Assembly: GCA_023717585.1 (NCBI GenBank)
Contig: JAMQPJ010000076.1
Span: 1-11,828, forward strand
Reading direction: 5' to 3'
Source: Thermoanaerobaculia bacterium
Lineage (GTDB): Bacteria; Acidobacteriota; Thermoanaerobaculia; UBA5066
DNA: 11,828 nt
Each line of letters opens with the position of its first letter. Position 1 is the stretch's first letter. Positions 1 to 6,794 of the stretch are shown piece by piece. The translations under genes were made by a program, and so were the position numbers. The notes beneath the pieces are model-generated. The model did no database searches and was not told the DNA's origin. It saw nothing but the letters and a program-made list of their open reading frames with translations.

Positions 1-189
1 CACCTCCTCGAGGACGTCCCTGTCGACGGCGTGCATCTTTCGCGTCGCAAGCGGGCCGGCGCCGGCGCCGCCGAAATCACCGAGAACGAGGAGCCGGAAA
101 GGTGTCTCGGGATCGAGGGCCTCGCGCGACGTCTGCACTCCGCTTCCGATTCTCACATCGACGTTTCCGGACGGCGGGCGCTTGGACAT
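1..189 (-). CDS. TssB-like type VI secretion sheath subunit, N-terminus only (partial)
   Basis: Only the first 63 codons are in the window; the rest lies beyond the left edge. The start ATG at 189 follows an AGGAGG Shine-Dalgarno at a 5-base gap, so the start is well supported. The peptide has a polar N-terminus, then PFRLLVLGDFGG (about residues 30-41) and PLATRKMHAVDRD (46-58). This matches the layout of TssB/ImpB/VipA sheath small subunits, where a hydrophobic strand ending in D-[LF]-[SG]-G is followed by an arginine/lysine and an I/V-D-x-[DN] stretch. In that family the protein pairs with TssC to form the cytoplasmic contractile sheath that drives the Hcp tube outward. From 63 residues I cannot exclude a TssB-TssC fusion or another contractile-injection sheath protein. 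It is divergent from the methyltransferase gene that starts at 268. Confidence 0.62.
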   Translation of the reverse strand, partial: MSKRPPSGNVDVRIGSGVQTSREALDPETPFRLLVLGDFGGAGAGPLATRKMHAVDRDVLEEV

Positions 190-267
190 CGCGGCCTCCT
201 CGAAGTGCCGCCCGAGTCTAGCGCGGGAGAGAGCCGGCGAGTCTCCGTTCTATGATCGCTCTTCCTC
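190..267. promoter_or_regulatory. Divergent intergenic region between sheath gene and methyltransferase gene
   Basis: These 78 bases separate two divergent starts (189 on minus, 268 on plus), so promoters for both should lie here or overlap the coding ends. The minus-strand Shine-Dalgarno AGGAGG is clear; the plus-strand start has no good one. A 7-base direct repeat CGAGTCT occurs at 213-219 and 238-244, 25 bases apart, and could be a regulator site or chance. I see no convincing -35/-10 pair. Confidence 0.35.
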
Positions 268-1812
268 ATGTCGGAAAAAGAGTCGACCGCGTACGACGCG
301 GTCTCGTACCCCGGATCCCCGTTCTCCCAGACTCATCCGGATCGCCTCGCGACGATCGCGGCGCTGTATGGGCTCCCGGCCGCTCCCCCCGGGCGCTGCC
401 GCGTCCTCGAGCTGGGCTGCGGGAACGGGGGCAATCTCATCCCGATGGCATACGTCCTGCCGGAAAGCACGTTCCTCGGCCTCGACGCCGCGCGCTCGGC
501 CGTCGCGCAGGGTCGAGAGCAGATTGCCGCCCTCGGCCTCACGAACGTGACTCTCCTTCACGCCGATCTTCTGGACTCGTCGGATCTCGGCACGTTCGAC
601 TACGTCATCGCGCACGGCCTCTACTCGTGGGTGCCGCCTCCCGTCCAGGAGCGGGTGCTCGCGATCGCCTCGGAGTCGCTCGCTCCGAACGGGGTCGCGT
701 ACGTGAGCTACAACGCGCTGCCGGGGTGCCACGTCCGAAACGCGATGCGCCAGATGATGCGGTGGCACGTGCGCGGCATCGAGGAACCCGCCGTGAGAAT
801 TAACCAGGCCCGGGGCCTCGTCCGGTTTCTCGGGGAGGCGGCGCCGGCGCATCCGCTCTTCTCGGCGATCCTGAAGGAGACGCTTCAGAACCAGGGAAAA
901 CAGCGGGATGCCGTCCTGTTCCACGACGACCTCTCCGAGATCAACGAGCCGCTTCTGTTCGCCGACTTCATCGAGCGAGCCGGCCGGCACCGGCTCAAGT
1001 TCCTTTCGGAAGCCGACTATCCCGACATGACCGTGTGGAAGGCGGAGAGCCCCGCCGGCCGGTTCCTGCTCGAGGTGGGGACGGAGAACGTCGTCGTGCA
1101 GCAGCAGTACCGGGACTTTCTCATCTTCCGGCGCTTTCGGCAGACGCTTCTCTGCCGCGAAGAGGCGCCGGTCGTGCGCGAGCCCGATCCGGAGTCACTC
1201 AGATCTCTCTACGTCGGCGCGGGGACTCGGCCGGAAACCCCGGACCCCGACGTCGCATCCGACAAGCCGGTGCGCTTCGTGACCGAGAAGGACGGGGAGG
1301 TGACGACGTCGCACCCTCTTACGAAAGCTGCTTTTCTCGAGCTCGGAGTGATCTGGCCGCGCTGGATCGCTGTTTCCGATCTTCTCTCCTTCGCCCGCGC
1401 GCGCGTCTCGGCGGCCGGGGGCGCTCTCGCCACGGTGGAGGACGAGAAGCACCTGTTCCACTTCCTCCTCGGCTCCTACGGCGGGGACGTGGCCCAGCTT
1501 CGAAGCGCGGCATGCCCCTTCGTCACGGAGATTTCGGAGCGCCCCCGGGCCAGCGCACTCGCCCGGCTCCAGGCCCGCGCTCTCACGGAGGTGACGAGCC
1601 TCATGCATCAAAGCGTTCGGCTCGAAGATCCTCTCGTCCGGACTTTCCTCGGTCTTCTCGACGGCACGCGCGACCGAATGACGATCGCGCGTGAAATGGC
1701 GGCAGCCCTTCGGGTCGCGGACCCGGCGGCCGCGGCGCTCGCGGCGGGCGTCGAAAAGGGTATCGCGCTGAACTTCGACCGCGTGAGCCGGCTCGCCCTG
1801 CTCGAAGGCTAG
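268..1812 (+). CDS. SAM-dependent methyltransferase with regulatory domain (PKMT-like)
   Basis: 514 residues. The N-terminal YDAVSYPGSPFSQTHPDRLA (9-28) is the signature start of the class I methyltransferases that carry a MethyTransf_Reg domain, the group that includes the Rickettsia outer-membrane-protein lysine methyltransferases PKMT1 and PKMT2. The SAM-binding motif VLELGCGNGGN is at 47-57, an acidic strand-end LGLDAA at 70-75, and YNALPG at 148-153. The regulatory domain ends with YRDFLIFRRFRQTLLC (281-296), a hallmark block of that family, and a helical C-terminal region (about 345-514) fits the PKMT-type winged-helix end. Full length and intact. The family methylates proteins; the substrate here is unknown. 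Its position divergent from a sheath gene suggests a protein linked to secretion, which is inference. No strong Shine-Dalgarno precedes the ATG at 268, and no better in-frame start is apparent. The 19 bases to the converging gene at 1832 show no clear terminator. Confidence 0.8.
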   Translation: MSEKESTAYDAVSYPGSPFSQTHPDRLATIAALYGLPAAPPGRCRVLELGCGNGGNLIPMAYVLPESTFLGLDAARSAVAQGREQIAALGLTNVTLLHADLLDSSDLGTFDYVIAHGLYSWVPPPVQERVLAIASESLAPNGVAYVSYNALPGCHVRNAMRQMMRWHVRGIEEPAVRINQARGLVRFLGEAAPAHPLFSAILKETLQNQGKQRDAVLFHDDLSEINEPLLFADFIERAGRHRLKFLSEADYPDMTVWKAESPAGRFLLEVGTENVVVQQQYRDFLIFRRFRQTLLCREEAPVVREPDPESLRSLYVGAGTRPETPDPDVASDKPVRFVTEKDGEVTTSHPLTKAAFLELGVIWPRWIAVSDLLSFARARVSAAGGALATVEDEKHLFHFLLGSYGGDVAQLRSAACPFVTEISERPRASALARLQARALTEVTSLMHQSVRLEDPLVRTFLGLLDGTRDRMTIAREMAAALRVADPAAAALAAGVEKGIALNFDRVSRLALLEG

Positions 1813-1831
1813 AGGCGCTCGCCCGACCTCC

Positions 1832-3025
1832 TCATGTCAACTGGCCGCTGAAGGCGACGTTTGCTGCGATGACCTCGCTCACGTACGGCTTGTAGCGGCT
1901 CTTGTCCTGTCCGGTAGCCATGCCCCGCTGCAGGAGAAAAAGACCGGCCTGGCCCTCTCCGGTTGCGTCCTTGACGCTGTCGTCAGCGCCGAAATGGTCG
2001 ATGATGCGGTAGATCAGAAGCCCCTGGTACGTTCCGGTCCGGGCGTCACCGGAGAAGCTGGTCATTCGAATGTCGACCCCCTGAATGCTCCCGAAGCCGA
2101 AAGCGAGGGGGTTGCCGAAGGCGATTCGCGTATTGAAGCCCAGCCCGCTGAAGTCGATTTTAGTGACCTGATTCTTCAAAGGCTGCGGTTGGGTTCCCCC
2201 TTCCCTGAGGAGGTTCACATCGACGGCCACCCCGCTCGCCGTCCGGTTCCGATTCGCCAGTTCCTGCAGCGATTCCCGTATCTTTGCCGACAGGTCCGTG
2301 TTGTTCGCCGTGAAACTCGGGTCTTTCTTCACCTGATTCGGCCAGAAAGTGCCATCGGCGAATGTTCGCAGGCCCGTCCGAAGTCTGTTATTGAACAGAA
2401 ACGTCGCCATCTCTCGAGCATCAGATCCGCCCCTGCCGATCGTCGAAAGCAATGCCGCTTCGCATTCGTCCTTCGTCGGGTCCGGGGGAAGGTCGAGCGG
2501 CAGACGCCCGAGCTTCACCTGCCTCGCAATCCTGAGTTGTCTTTTCGCAAACGTCGCCGCGGCGCTATTGCTCGGTTGGTCGCCCAAATCCGACTTCGCT
2601 CGATCATCAGGCCCGAATTTGATTCGAAAGGGACCGTTGAACGGGGCGAAGACGAACTGCTTCGTTCCCGGCTGATCGAGTAGTCGTCCCCCGCCACCCA
2701 GACGTTCGAATTCGACCATGTCGGCGTCGAGCCTTTTGATCGTCTGTTTTCCGACAATCTTGTCGATTTTGCCTTCGAAATTGAAGATGTTTCGCTTCTG
2801 CTTGTAATCAGAGATCGCGTCGGCGGTATTCGTGCCGTACCGACCTTTCTCTGAAGCAAGACTGACTCCCTCCAAATCGTTGAGCGCCTGTTGAATCTTC
2901 GCGACGTGAGCGCCGCTGTTGTTTTCCCTCAGGGAGATATGAGCCGGATCACTGATCGCACATGCTTCGAGGCTGCTGTCGAAGGGAATTGCGAACAATT
3001 TCGAGTTCAGTGAGCCTGTTGGCAT
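1832..3025 (-). CDS. Putative T6SS cargo/effector with peptidoglycan-binding-like N-terminal domain
   Basis: 397 residues from the ATG at 3025, chosen because AAGGAG (3033-3038) sits 7 bases before it; an in-frame ATG at 3052 has no such site. Residues about 28-102 read as a PG_binding_1-like module: ISLRENNSGAHVAKIQQALN (30-49), then GRYGTNTADAISDYKQKRNI (61-80) and IVGKQTIKRLD (90-100). The middle is unassigned. The C-terminus, with YQGLLIYRIIDHFGADDS (333-350), an FLLQR (363-367) and YKPYVSEV (378-385), resembles what I remember of DUF3289-type tails of bacterial antagonism proteins; this link is tentative. No signal peptide or membrane helix is seen, which fits export by a contractile system. 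Base composition is lower in G+C than its neighbours: 2761-2820 has 25 G/C in 60, against 43 in 60 at 4861-4920, suggesting acquisition. It is last in the minus-strand run, 109 bases after the gene at 3135. No catalytic residues could be assigned. Confidence 0.6.
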   Translation of the reverse strand: MPTGSLNSKLFAIPFDSSLEACAISDPAHISLRENNSGAHVAKIQQALNDLEGVSLASEKGRYGTNTADAISDYKQKRNIFNFEGKIDKIVGKQTIKRLDADMVEFERLGGGGRLLDQPGTKQFVFAPFNGPFRIKFGPDDRAKSDLGDQPSNSAAATFAKRQLRIARQVKLGRLPLDLPPDPTKDECEAALLSTIGRGGSDAREMATFLFNNRLRTGLRTFADGTFWPNQVKKDPSFTANNTDLSAKIRESLQELANRNRTASGVAVDVNLLREGGTQPQPLKNQVTKIDFSGLGFNTRIAFGNPLAFGFGSIQGVDIRMTSFSGDARTGTYQGLLIYRIIDHFGADDSVKDATGEGQAGLFLLQRGMATGQDKSRYKPYVSEVIAANVAFSGQLT

Positions 3026-3134
3026 CGCGGTTCTCCTTTTCGGCGTTTGCACTTTCCGCGCGGGGCGGCCGAATCCGCGACGCCAGTGTCACCATGGAGC
3101 TGAATCTCCGAGAAGCGGCGCGCCCCGCCCGAGG
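3026..3134. other. Spacer upstream of the putative effector gene
   Basis: At 109 bases this is the longest gap inside the minus-strand run, long enough for a separate promoter or a partial terminator. It holds an 8-base inverted repeat, GCGGGGCG at 3060-3067 against CGCCCCGC at 3121-3128, with a 53-base loop. I see no T-run after a stable stem, so no terminator is called. Confidence 0.3.
3033..3038 (-). promoter_or_regulatory. Shine-Dalgarno that fixes the start of the putative effector
   Basis: Reads AAGGAG on the minus strand, 7 bases before the ATG at 3025. It makes that ATG a better start than the in-frame ATG 27 bases upstream at 3052. Confidence 0.7.
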
Positions 3135-3911
3135 TCAGCCCTTCAGCGCCTCGGGTGCGTTCGCCTTGATGACCTCGAGAAGCTTTTCGCGGAAGGGGTC
3201 CTGCATCTCCTCGATGTCCTGGGCATTCACGACTTCCTCGAACGCGTTCAGACCGGAGATCTCCGTGCTCTCGATGAGGACGTCGTCCGGAGGGCGCACC
3301 GTTCGCACGCTCGACGAGATGCACGTGACCGGTAGATCACCGAGGCCCGGGAGCTTCTCCGTGACGACGGGGAAACGAAGCGCCTCGAAAACCGCGAGAA
3401 GCCCCGGCTGCTTCGTGAGCACCGTGTCGAGGACGAGCGCGTGCAGGATCGTGTTCCTGACCTGCGCGGCGTCGGGAAATTTCGCGGCCATCAGCTCGCG
3501 CAGGTGAGTGGGCGCGAGCCCCGCGTACGTGAGGATCCACTTGAGCGGCTGCGTCACGGTGACGGTCTTGCTTTCCGAGCCGGACTTCGCGACGTGCGGA
3601 TATTCGAGAGGGACGAGCTCCACGTTGGAGCTCAGGATCTCGATCGGGGGACTCAGCTCCTTCGAGAGGCCGTACGGCCGCCCTGCCGCGACCGCCTCGT
3701 ATCGGCTGCGCAGGTCGCGGAACGCCGCGTCCGAGCCCTTCACCTCGCCCTTGGCGCTGCCCTCGACGAAATCGCCCAGGATCGTGCGCGGGCGGAGCAG
3801 GAGCGTCACGGTACTCAGATGTTCCTTCAGCTCCGAGCGGAGCGATTCCGCGATCGCCCGCGTCAGCTTCCGGAGCGCCCGGAGTTTCTGGAGATCGTAC
3901 CCTTCGTCCAT
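3135..3911 (-). CDS. Uncharacterised protein, shorter member of a tandem paralog pair
   Basis: 258 residues; I do not recognise the family. It clearly aligns with the product of the upstream gene (3946-5007). Shared blocks are LRKLTRAIAESLRSEL (13-28), ILGDFV (44-49), a KG-D-AF-DL run (58-67), PLEYPHVAKS (101-110), a WILTYAGL strand (125-132), LPGLGDLPV (187-195) and RPPDDVLIESTEISG (206-220) followed by an acidic helix. No signal peptide, membrane helix, cysteine pair or nucleotide-binding motif is seen, so it is probably a soluble cytoplasmic alpha/beta protein. GGAGGA lies 10 bases before the ATG at 3911, a slightly long gap. Only 34 bases separate it from the paralog upstream, so the two are probably cotranscribed. 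Lying between a sheath gene, a putative effector and a T6SS-type signalling block, it may be an accessory secretion component, chaperone or adaptor; this is inference from position only. Confidence 0.72.
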   Translation of the reverse strand: MDEGYDLQKLRALRKLTRAIAESLRSELKEHLSTVTLLLRPRTILGDFVEGSAKGEVKGSDAAFRDLRSRYEAVAAGRPYGLSKELSPPIEILSSNVELVPLEYPHVAKSGSESKTVTVTQPLKWILTYAGLAPTHLRELMAAKFPDAAQVRNTILHALVLDTVLTKQPGLLAVFEALRFPVVTEKLPGLGDLPVTCISSSVRTVRPPDDVLIESTEISGLNAFEEVVNAQDIEEMQDPFREKLLEVIKANAPEALKG

Positions 3912-3945
3912 CTGAGCTGAATCCTCCGTTCGGTCGCGGGGCGCC

Positions 3946-5007
3946 TCAGGCGTCTCCGTTTGCCCCGGTCTTCTCGGCTTCGACGATTTCGAGCAGACGC
4001 GCGCGGCGGGCGTCGACCATTCCGGCGACGTTCGTCACGCGCACGATCTCCTCCGTCGCGTCCACGCCCGAGAGGTCGGTGCTTTCCAGGATGACGTCGT
4101 CGGGCGGGCGTTCGGTCTTCACGGCAGACGTGATGACCGTCAGGGGCAGCTCGCCGAACTCCGGCATCGTCTCGGTCTTCGCGGGAAAGTTCAGCGCCTG
4201 AAGGAGGCCGCGCAGCCCGCTCTTGCGCTCCATCACGACGTGCAGGAGGAGGTGGTGCGTCAGAACGCGCTGGAGCTCGTCGCGCGAGCGGTTCGGGTCC
4301 GCGATGAGGGCGCGAAGGCGAGCGAGGGAGAACCCCGCGTACGTCACGATCCAGGTCAGCGGGGCCGTGACCATCACGCGCTTCGTCTGACGCTCCGAGC
4401 GCGCGACGAACGGATAGTCCAGCGGGAGAATCTCGAGCGCCGAAGTATTGATGGGGAGGGGGGGCGTCAGGCCGAGGCCGATGTTGTAGGGCCTCTTCTT
4501 CGCCACCGTGTCGTAGAGGCTCTCGAGGTCATGGAACGCGCGATCGGCCCCCTTGACGGCCTCCTTCAGCGAGATGTTCGCTTTCGCGTACTTGCGGGCG
4601 TCCTGCAGGTCCTTCACGGTCGGGGGTGCCGCCGCATCCCGCTTGACGGACAGCTCGGATCCGCGTCCCCATCGGTCGGGACCGAGCTGACCGCGCGGGC
4701 CCGCTTCGGCCTCCGGCTTCGTCGACAACATGCTCTTCTGGACGTAGTCGCCGAAGACAGTCTCGGCGTGGAAAAGCGGAGTCAATGTCTCGAGAATCGT
4801 GTCGAGCTGAGAGCGCAGATGGGCCGACACGGGCCGCGTCAGCTTCCTGTAGTGGCGGAGTCGTGCGAGAGTGACGGGCGGCTCGACGGGGAGCTGCAGG
4901 ACGGCGGTTTTCGGCTCCGCCGGAGCCTTGCGGTCCTCTTTCGGGGCCGACCCGGTTTCACGTTTCCGAGCCAGGTGCCTTCTCCTTCCGGACCTCCGGC
5001 TCGCCAA
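3946..5007 (-). CDS. Uncharacterised protein, longer member of a tandem paralog pair
   Basis: Up to 353 residues; family not recognised. It aligns over most of its length with the product of 3135-3911: LRHYRKLTRPVSAHLRSQL (50-68), VFGDYVQ (84-90), KGADRAFHDL (152-161), LPLDYPFVARS (194-204), WIVTYAGF (219-226), MPEFGELPLTV (281-291) and RPPDDVILESTDLSG (300-314). It differs by a basic, proline-containing N-terminal extension (1-45) and an insertion of roughly 50 residues (about 95-148) that is polar and glycine-rich, probably a linker. No signal peptide or membrane helix is visible. The start is uncertain: the longest frame begins at TTG (5007) with no Shine-Dalgarno, while AAGGAG at 4982-4987 sits 7 bases before an in-frame CTG at 4974. 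It follows the YkgJ-type gene by 51 bases on the same strand and is probably part of that run. Confidence 0.7.
   Translation of the reverse strand: MASRRSGRRRHLARKRETGSAPKEDRKAPAEPKTAVLQLPVEPPVTLARLRHYRKLTRPVSAHLRSQLDTILETLTPLFHAETVFGDYVQKSMLSTKPEAEAGPRGQLGPDRWGRGSELSVKRDAAAPPTVKDLQDARKYAKANISLKEAVKGADRAFHDLESLYDTVAKKRPYNIGLGLTPPLPINTSALEILPLDYPFVARSERQTKRVMVTAPLTWIVTYAGFSLARLRALIADPNRSRDELQRVLTHHLLLHVVMERKSGLRGLLQALNFPAKTETMPEFGELPLTVITSAVKTERPPDDVILESTDLSGVDATEEIVRVTNVAGMVDARRARLLEIVEAEKTGANGDA
4982..4987 (-). promoter_or_regulatory. Shine-Dalgarno-like AAGGAG pointing to a possible CTG start
   Basis: On the minus strand AAGGAG lies 7 bases before an in-frame CTG at 4972-4974. The upstream TTG at 5005-5007 is preceded by CGCCCC and has no purine-rich site. 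CTG starts are rare, so this is a candidate only; choosing it would remove 11 basic N-terminal residues. Confidence 0.35.
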
Positions 5008-5058
5008 GGGGCGACACGGCCGGAGCGCTCAAGTCGTCTGAATCCCGTGAATTGTAAT

Positions 5059-5838
5059 CTATCCGGTCCGCCCGCCCGCCACGGGAGGCGCAGGGCCGCC
5101 CTTCCGACGGGCCAGCTCGGCGAAGACGCTTTGGACCAGTTCCTCGGCGGGGCGCGGCTCGGAGGCGTCGGGATGTGCGGCCGCCCAGTCCGGCGCGAGG
5201 ACGAGAGGGACCCACGGGATGAAGCGCGCGGGCGGGCCGGCCGATCCCGCTCGGGCCAGCGCCGTCCAGACCTTTCCCGGCAGTTCCACCTGATCGATGG
5301 TCCCCGGCTTCGGGTCGGCACAGTTCACGGCCGGCGAGGTGACGAGATACTCGCGGCAGATGATCGGCCGATCGGCGTGAATGGAGCAGCTCTCCTCTTC
5401 GAGAAACGGACACGGGATGCCGAGATGGAAGTAGGCGAGGCCGAGCGGGGCGATCTCGTCCTCCACGAAGCCCTCCCGTTTCTCGAGCGCCGAGAGAATG
5501 CCCGCCTCGGCGAGGCGCTCGCGGGCCCGTTCGAAGCGGGCGCGGACTTCCTGGCGGCGCGGCTCGGGAAGGTCTCCCACCAGACGGCCGATCTGCCGCG
5601 CCTCGATCTCACCGATCGGGACGAGCTGGCGGCAGCAAGCGCCGCAGCCTTTCCTGCACGAGACGACCCGTCCCTCGGCGGCGGCTCGTTTCTCGGCGAG
5701 GTCGACCAGGCTGTTCGCGACCTGCTGAAAAACCGGCAGGAGCGACTCCAGCCGCGCCGGTCCGGCGGGAAAGGTCATCTTCATCTCGACCTCGTCGTCC
5801 CAGACCGTCATTCCGACGCGGAGGCTCACCTGGTCCAT
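5059..5838 (-). CDS. YkgJ family cysteine-cluster protein
   Basis: 259 residues from the ATG at 5838; the frame is open further up to a TTG at 5880, but the ATG is the simpler start and neither has a strong Shine-Dalgarno. The core is the CxxxCxxCC cluster CRKGCGACCRQLVP (61-74), followed by CPFLEEESCSIHADRPIICR (143-162) with YLV directly after, and a last cysteine at 173. This spacing is the hallmark of the YkgJ / 'zinc- or iron-chelating' family (PF03692), whose biochemical role is unproven; cluster or metal binding is inferred from the cysteines. The N-terminal 60 residues contain a likely helix before the cluster, and the C-terminus is a Pro/Gly-rich tail. It is divergent from the kinase-like gene at 5948 and first in a same-strand run of four genes ending with the putative effector. 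Whether it has a part in secretion is unknown. Confidence 0.85.
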   Translation of the reverse strand: MDQVSLRVGMTVWDDEVEMKMTFPAGPARLESLLPVFQQVANSLVDLAEKRAAAEGRVVSCRKGCGACCRQLVPIGEIEARQIGRLVGDLPEPRRQEVRARFERARERLAEAGILSALEKREGFVEDEIAPLGLAYFHLGIPCPFLEEESCSIHADRPIICREYLVTSPAVNCADPKPGTIDQVELPGKVWTALARAGSAGPPARFIPWVPLVLAPDWAAAHPDASEPRPAEELVQSVFAELARRKGGPAPPVAGGRTG

Positions 5839-5947
5839 GAAAGCCGGCCTTTCCGTTCGGACGTGTAACGCCGGCACCAACGGGAAGCAAGAAAAATCTC
5901 CCGGGCCGGCCAGGCCTCCCGTCGATCGGCCTAAGATTCCGGGAACG
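5839..5947. promoter_or_regulatory. Divergent promoter region between the YkgJ-type gene and the kinase-like gene
   Basis: These 109 bases lie between two divergent starts and should carry promoters for the minus-strand run (YkgJ type, paralog pair, putative effector) and the plus-strand run (pseudokinase, FHA, PP2C). Visible structure is an inverted repeat AGGCC (5912-5916) / GGCCT (5928-5932) with an 11-base spacer, next to a GGCCGGCC palindrome (5904-5911). Either could be an operator. I cannot pick out a standard -35/-10 pair. Confidence 0.4.
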
Positions 5948-6760
5948 ATGCCCTCCTGGATTCCGGGATACCGATTGCTCGAAGGACCCGAGCAGACGGG
6001 CGTTCCCCTCCGCTACAGCGCGGTTCGCGAGATGGACGGCGTAGCCGCCTGGATCCGCGTCGATGGCTTCGACGCCTCGTCCAGCGTGGCAGCGCAGGCT
6101 GTGAGCACGATCTACGCCGCCACGGCGAGCTTCGACCATCCTCTGCTTCCACACGTGCTCGACTACGGGTCGACAGAAGTGGCCGGGCGGACGTTCATCG
6201 CGTACCAGATCTCCGAGCCGGTCGCGGGCGGCGGGCACCGCACGCGGCGCGGCGCGATGACGGCCCTCGCCGAGCTGCAGATCGCGGCGCTCGAGTGCGG
6301 CTTTGCCGGAGTTCACCTCCCCCTTCACGAGCTGAAACGCCTGCGCGAGGGGGCGCGTCTCGAGGCACGACACCTGCCGGTGAACGAGTTTCTCTGCGAG
6401 CCCCGGCGCGGCGACGGCTCGAGCGGTCTCGCCGGACTCGAGGCGGAGAAAGAAGGGGCGCCGTTCATTCCACCGGAGATGCGCTCCGGGTCGCACGGCG
6501 GTTCGCTCCGTGCGGCGCTCGCCTATCGGCTGGCGGCGCAGATCCACGTGGTTCTCGAGGGCCACGTCGCCGGAGACCCGGCGATCGAAGACGCCGACAA
6601 GACTGTCGCCCTGACGGCCCTCCCGTCCCCGCCTCGGCCGTTTGCCGAGACCGACGTGCCGAGGGGTCTGGTCCGGCTCGGCTTGTCGCTGCGCCCTGAA
6701 GACCGACCGGACCCGGAGCACTTCCTGACCTTCCGACTACCGTCCCCGAAACCGGCGTGA
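5948..6760 (+). CDS. Degenerate Ser/Thr kinase-like protein (probable pseudokinase)
   Basis: 270 residues from the ATG at 5948 (a longer open frame back to 5837 overlaps the divergent gene's start and looks non-coding). The order of segments follows a bacterial Ser/Thr kinase: YRLLEGPEQTGVPLRYSAVR (8-27) where the glycine loop would be, GVAAWIRV (31-38) for the VAxK strand, FDHPLLPHVLDYG (62-74) and FIAYQISEPV (83-92) for the hinge, GVHLPLHELKRL (121-132) for the HRD loop, PFIPPEM (172-178) for the APE block, and LGLSLRPEDRPDPEHF (244-259) for the C-terminal helix with its conserved arginine. The catalytic residues are missing: no glycine loop, no VAxK lysine, HRD reads HLP, and no DFG is visible. 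It should therefore not phosphorylate, but may act as a scaffold or allosteric partner of the real kinase (9169-10362). No membrane helix. It is followed by the FHA gene after 34 bases. Confidence 0.65.
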   Translation: MPSWIPGYRLLEGPEQTGVPLRYSAVREMDGVAAWIRVDGFDASSSVAAQAVSTIYAATASFDHPLLPHVLDYGSTEVAGRTFIAYQISEPVAGGGHRTRRGAMTALAELQIAALECGFAGVHLPLHELKRLREGARLEARHLPVNEFLCEPRRGDGSSGLAGLEAEKEGAPFIPPEMRSGSHGGSLRAALAYRLAAQIHVVLEGHVAGDPAIEDADKTVALTALPSPPRPFAETDVPRGLVRLGLSLRPEDRPDPEHFLTFRLPSPKPA

Positions 6761-6794
6761 GACGATCTCGAGGCACAGCAGGGGAAAAAAGACG

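Noticed and set aside
1813..1831. Terminator between the convergent methyltransferase and putative effector genes
   Set aside because: The 19-base gap has only weak GAGG/CCTC symmetry and no T-run.
3060..3128. GCGGGGCG / CGCCCCGC inverted repeat as a terminator
   Set aside because: The loop is 53 bases and no T-run follows on either strand; an 8-base G+C match is expected by chance in such DNA.
4240..5868. 542-codon open frame on the plus strand
   Set aside because: It is antisense to the longer paralog and the YkgJ-type gene. The sense frames carry conserved blocks; this one is Arg-rich and featureless.
5609..6721. 370-codon minus-strand frame spanning the divergent region
   Set aside because: It crosses both the YkgJ-type gene in another frame and the kinase-like gene antisense; the translation is Arg-rich and lacks motifs.
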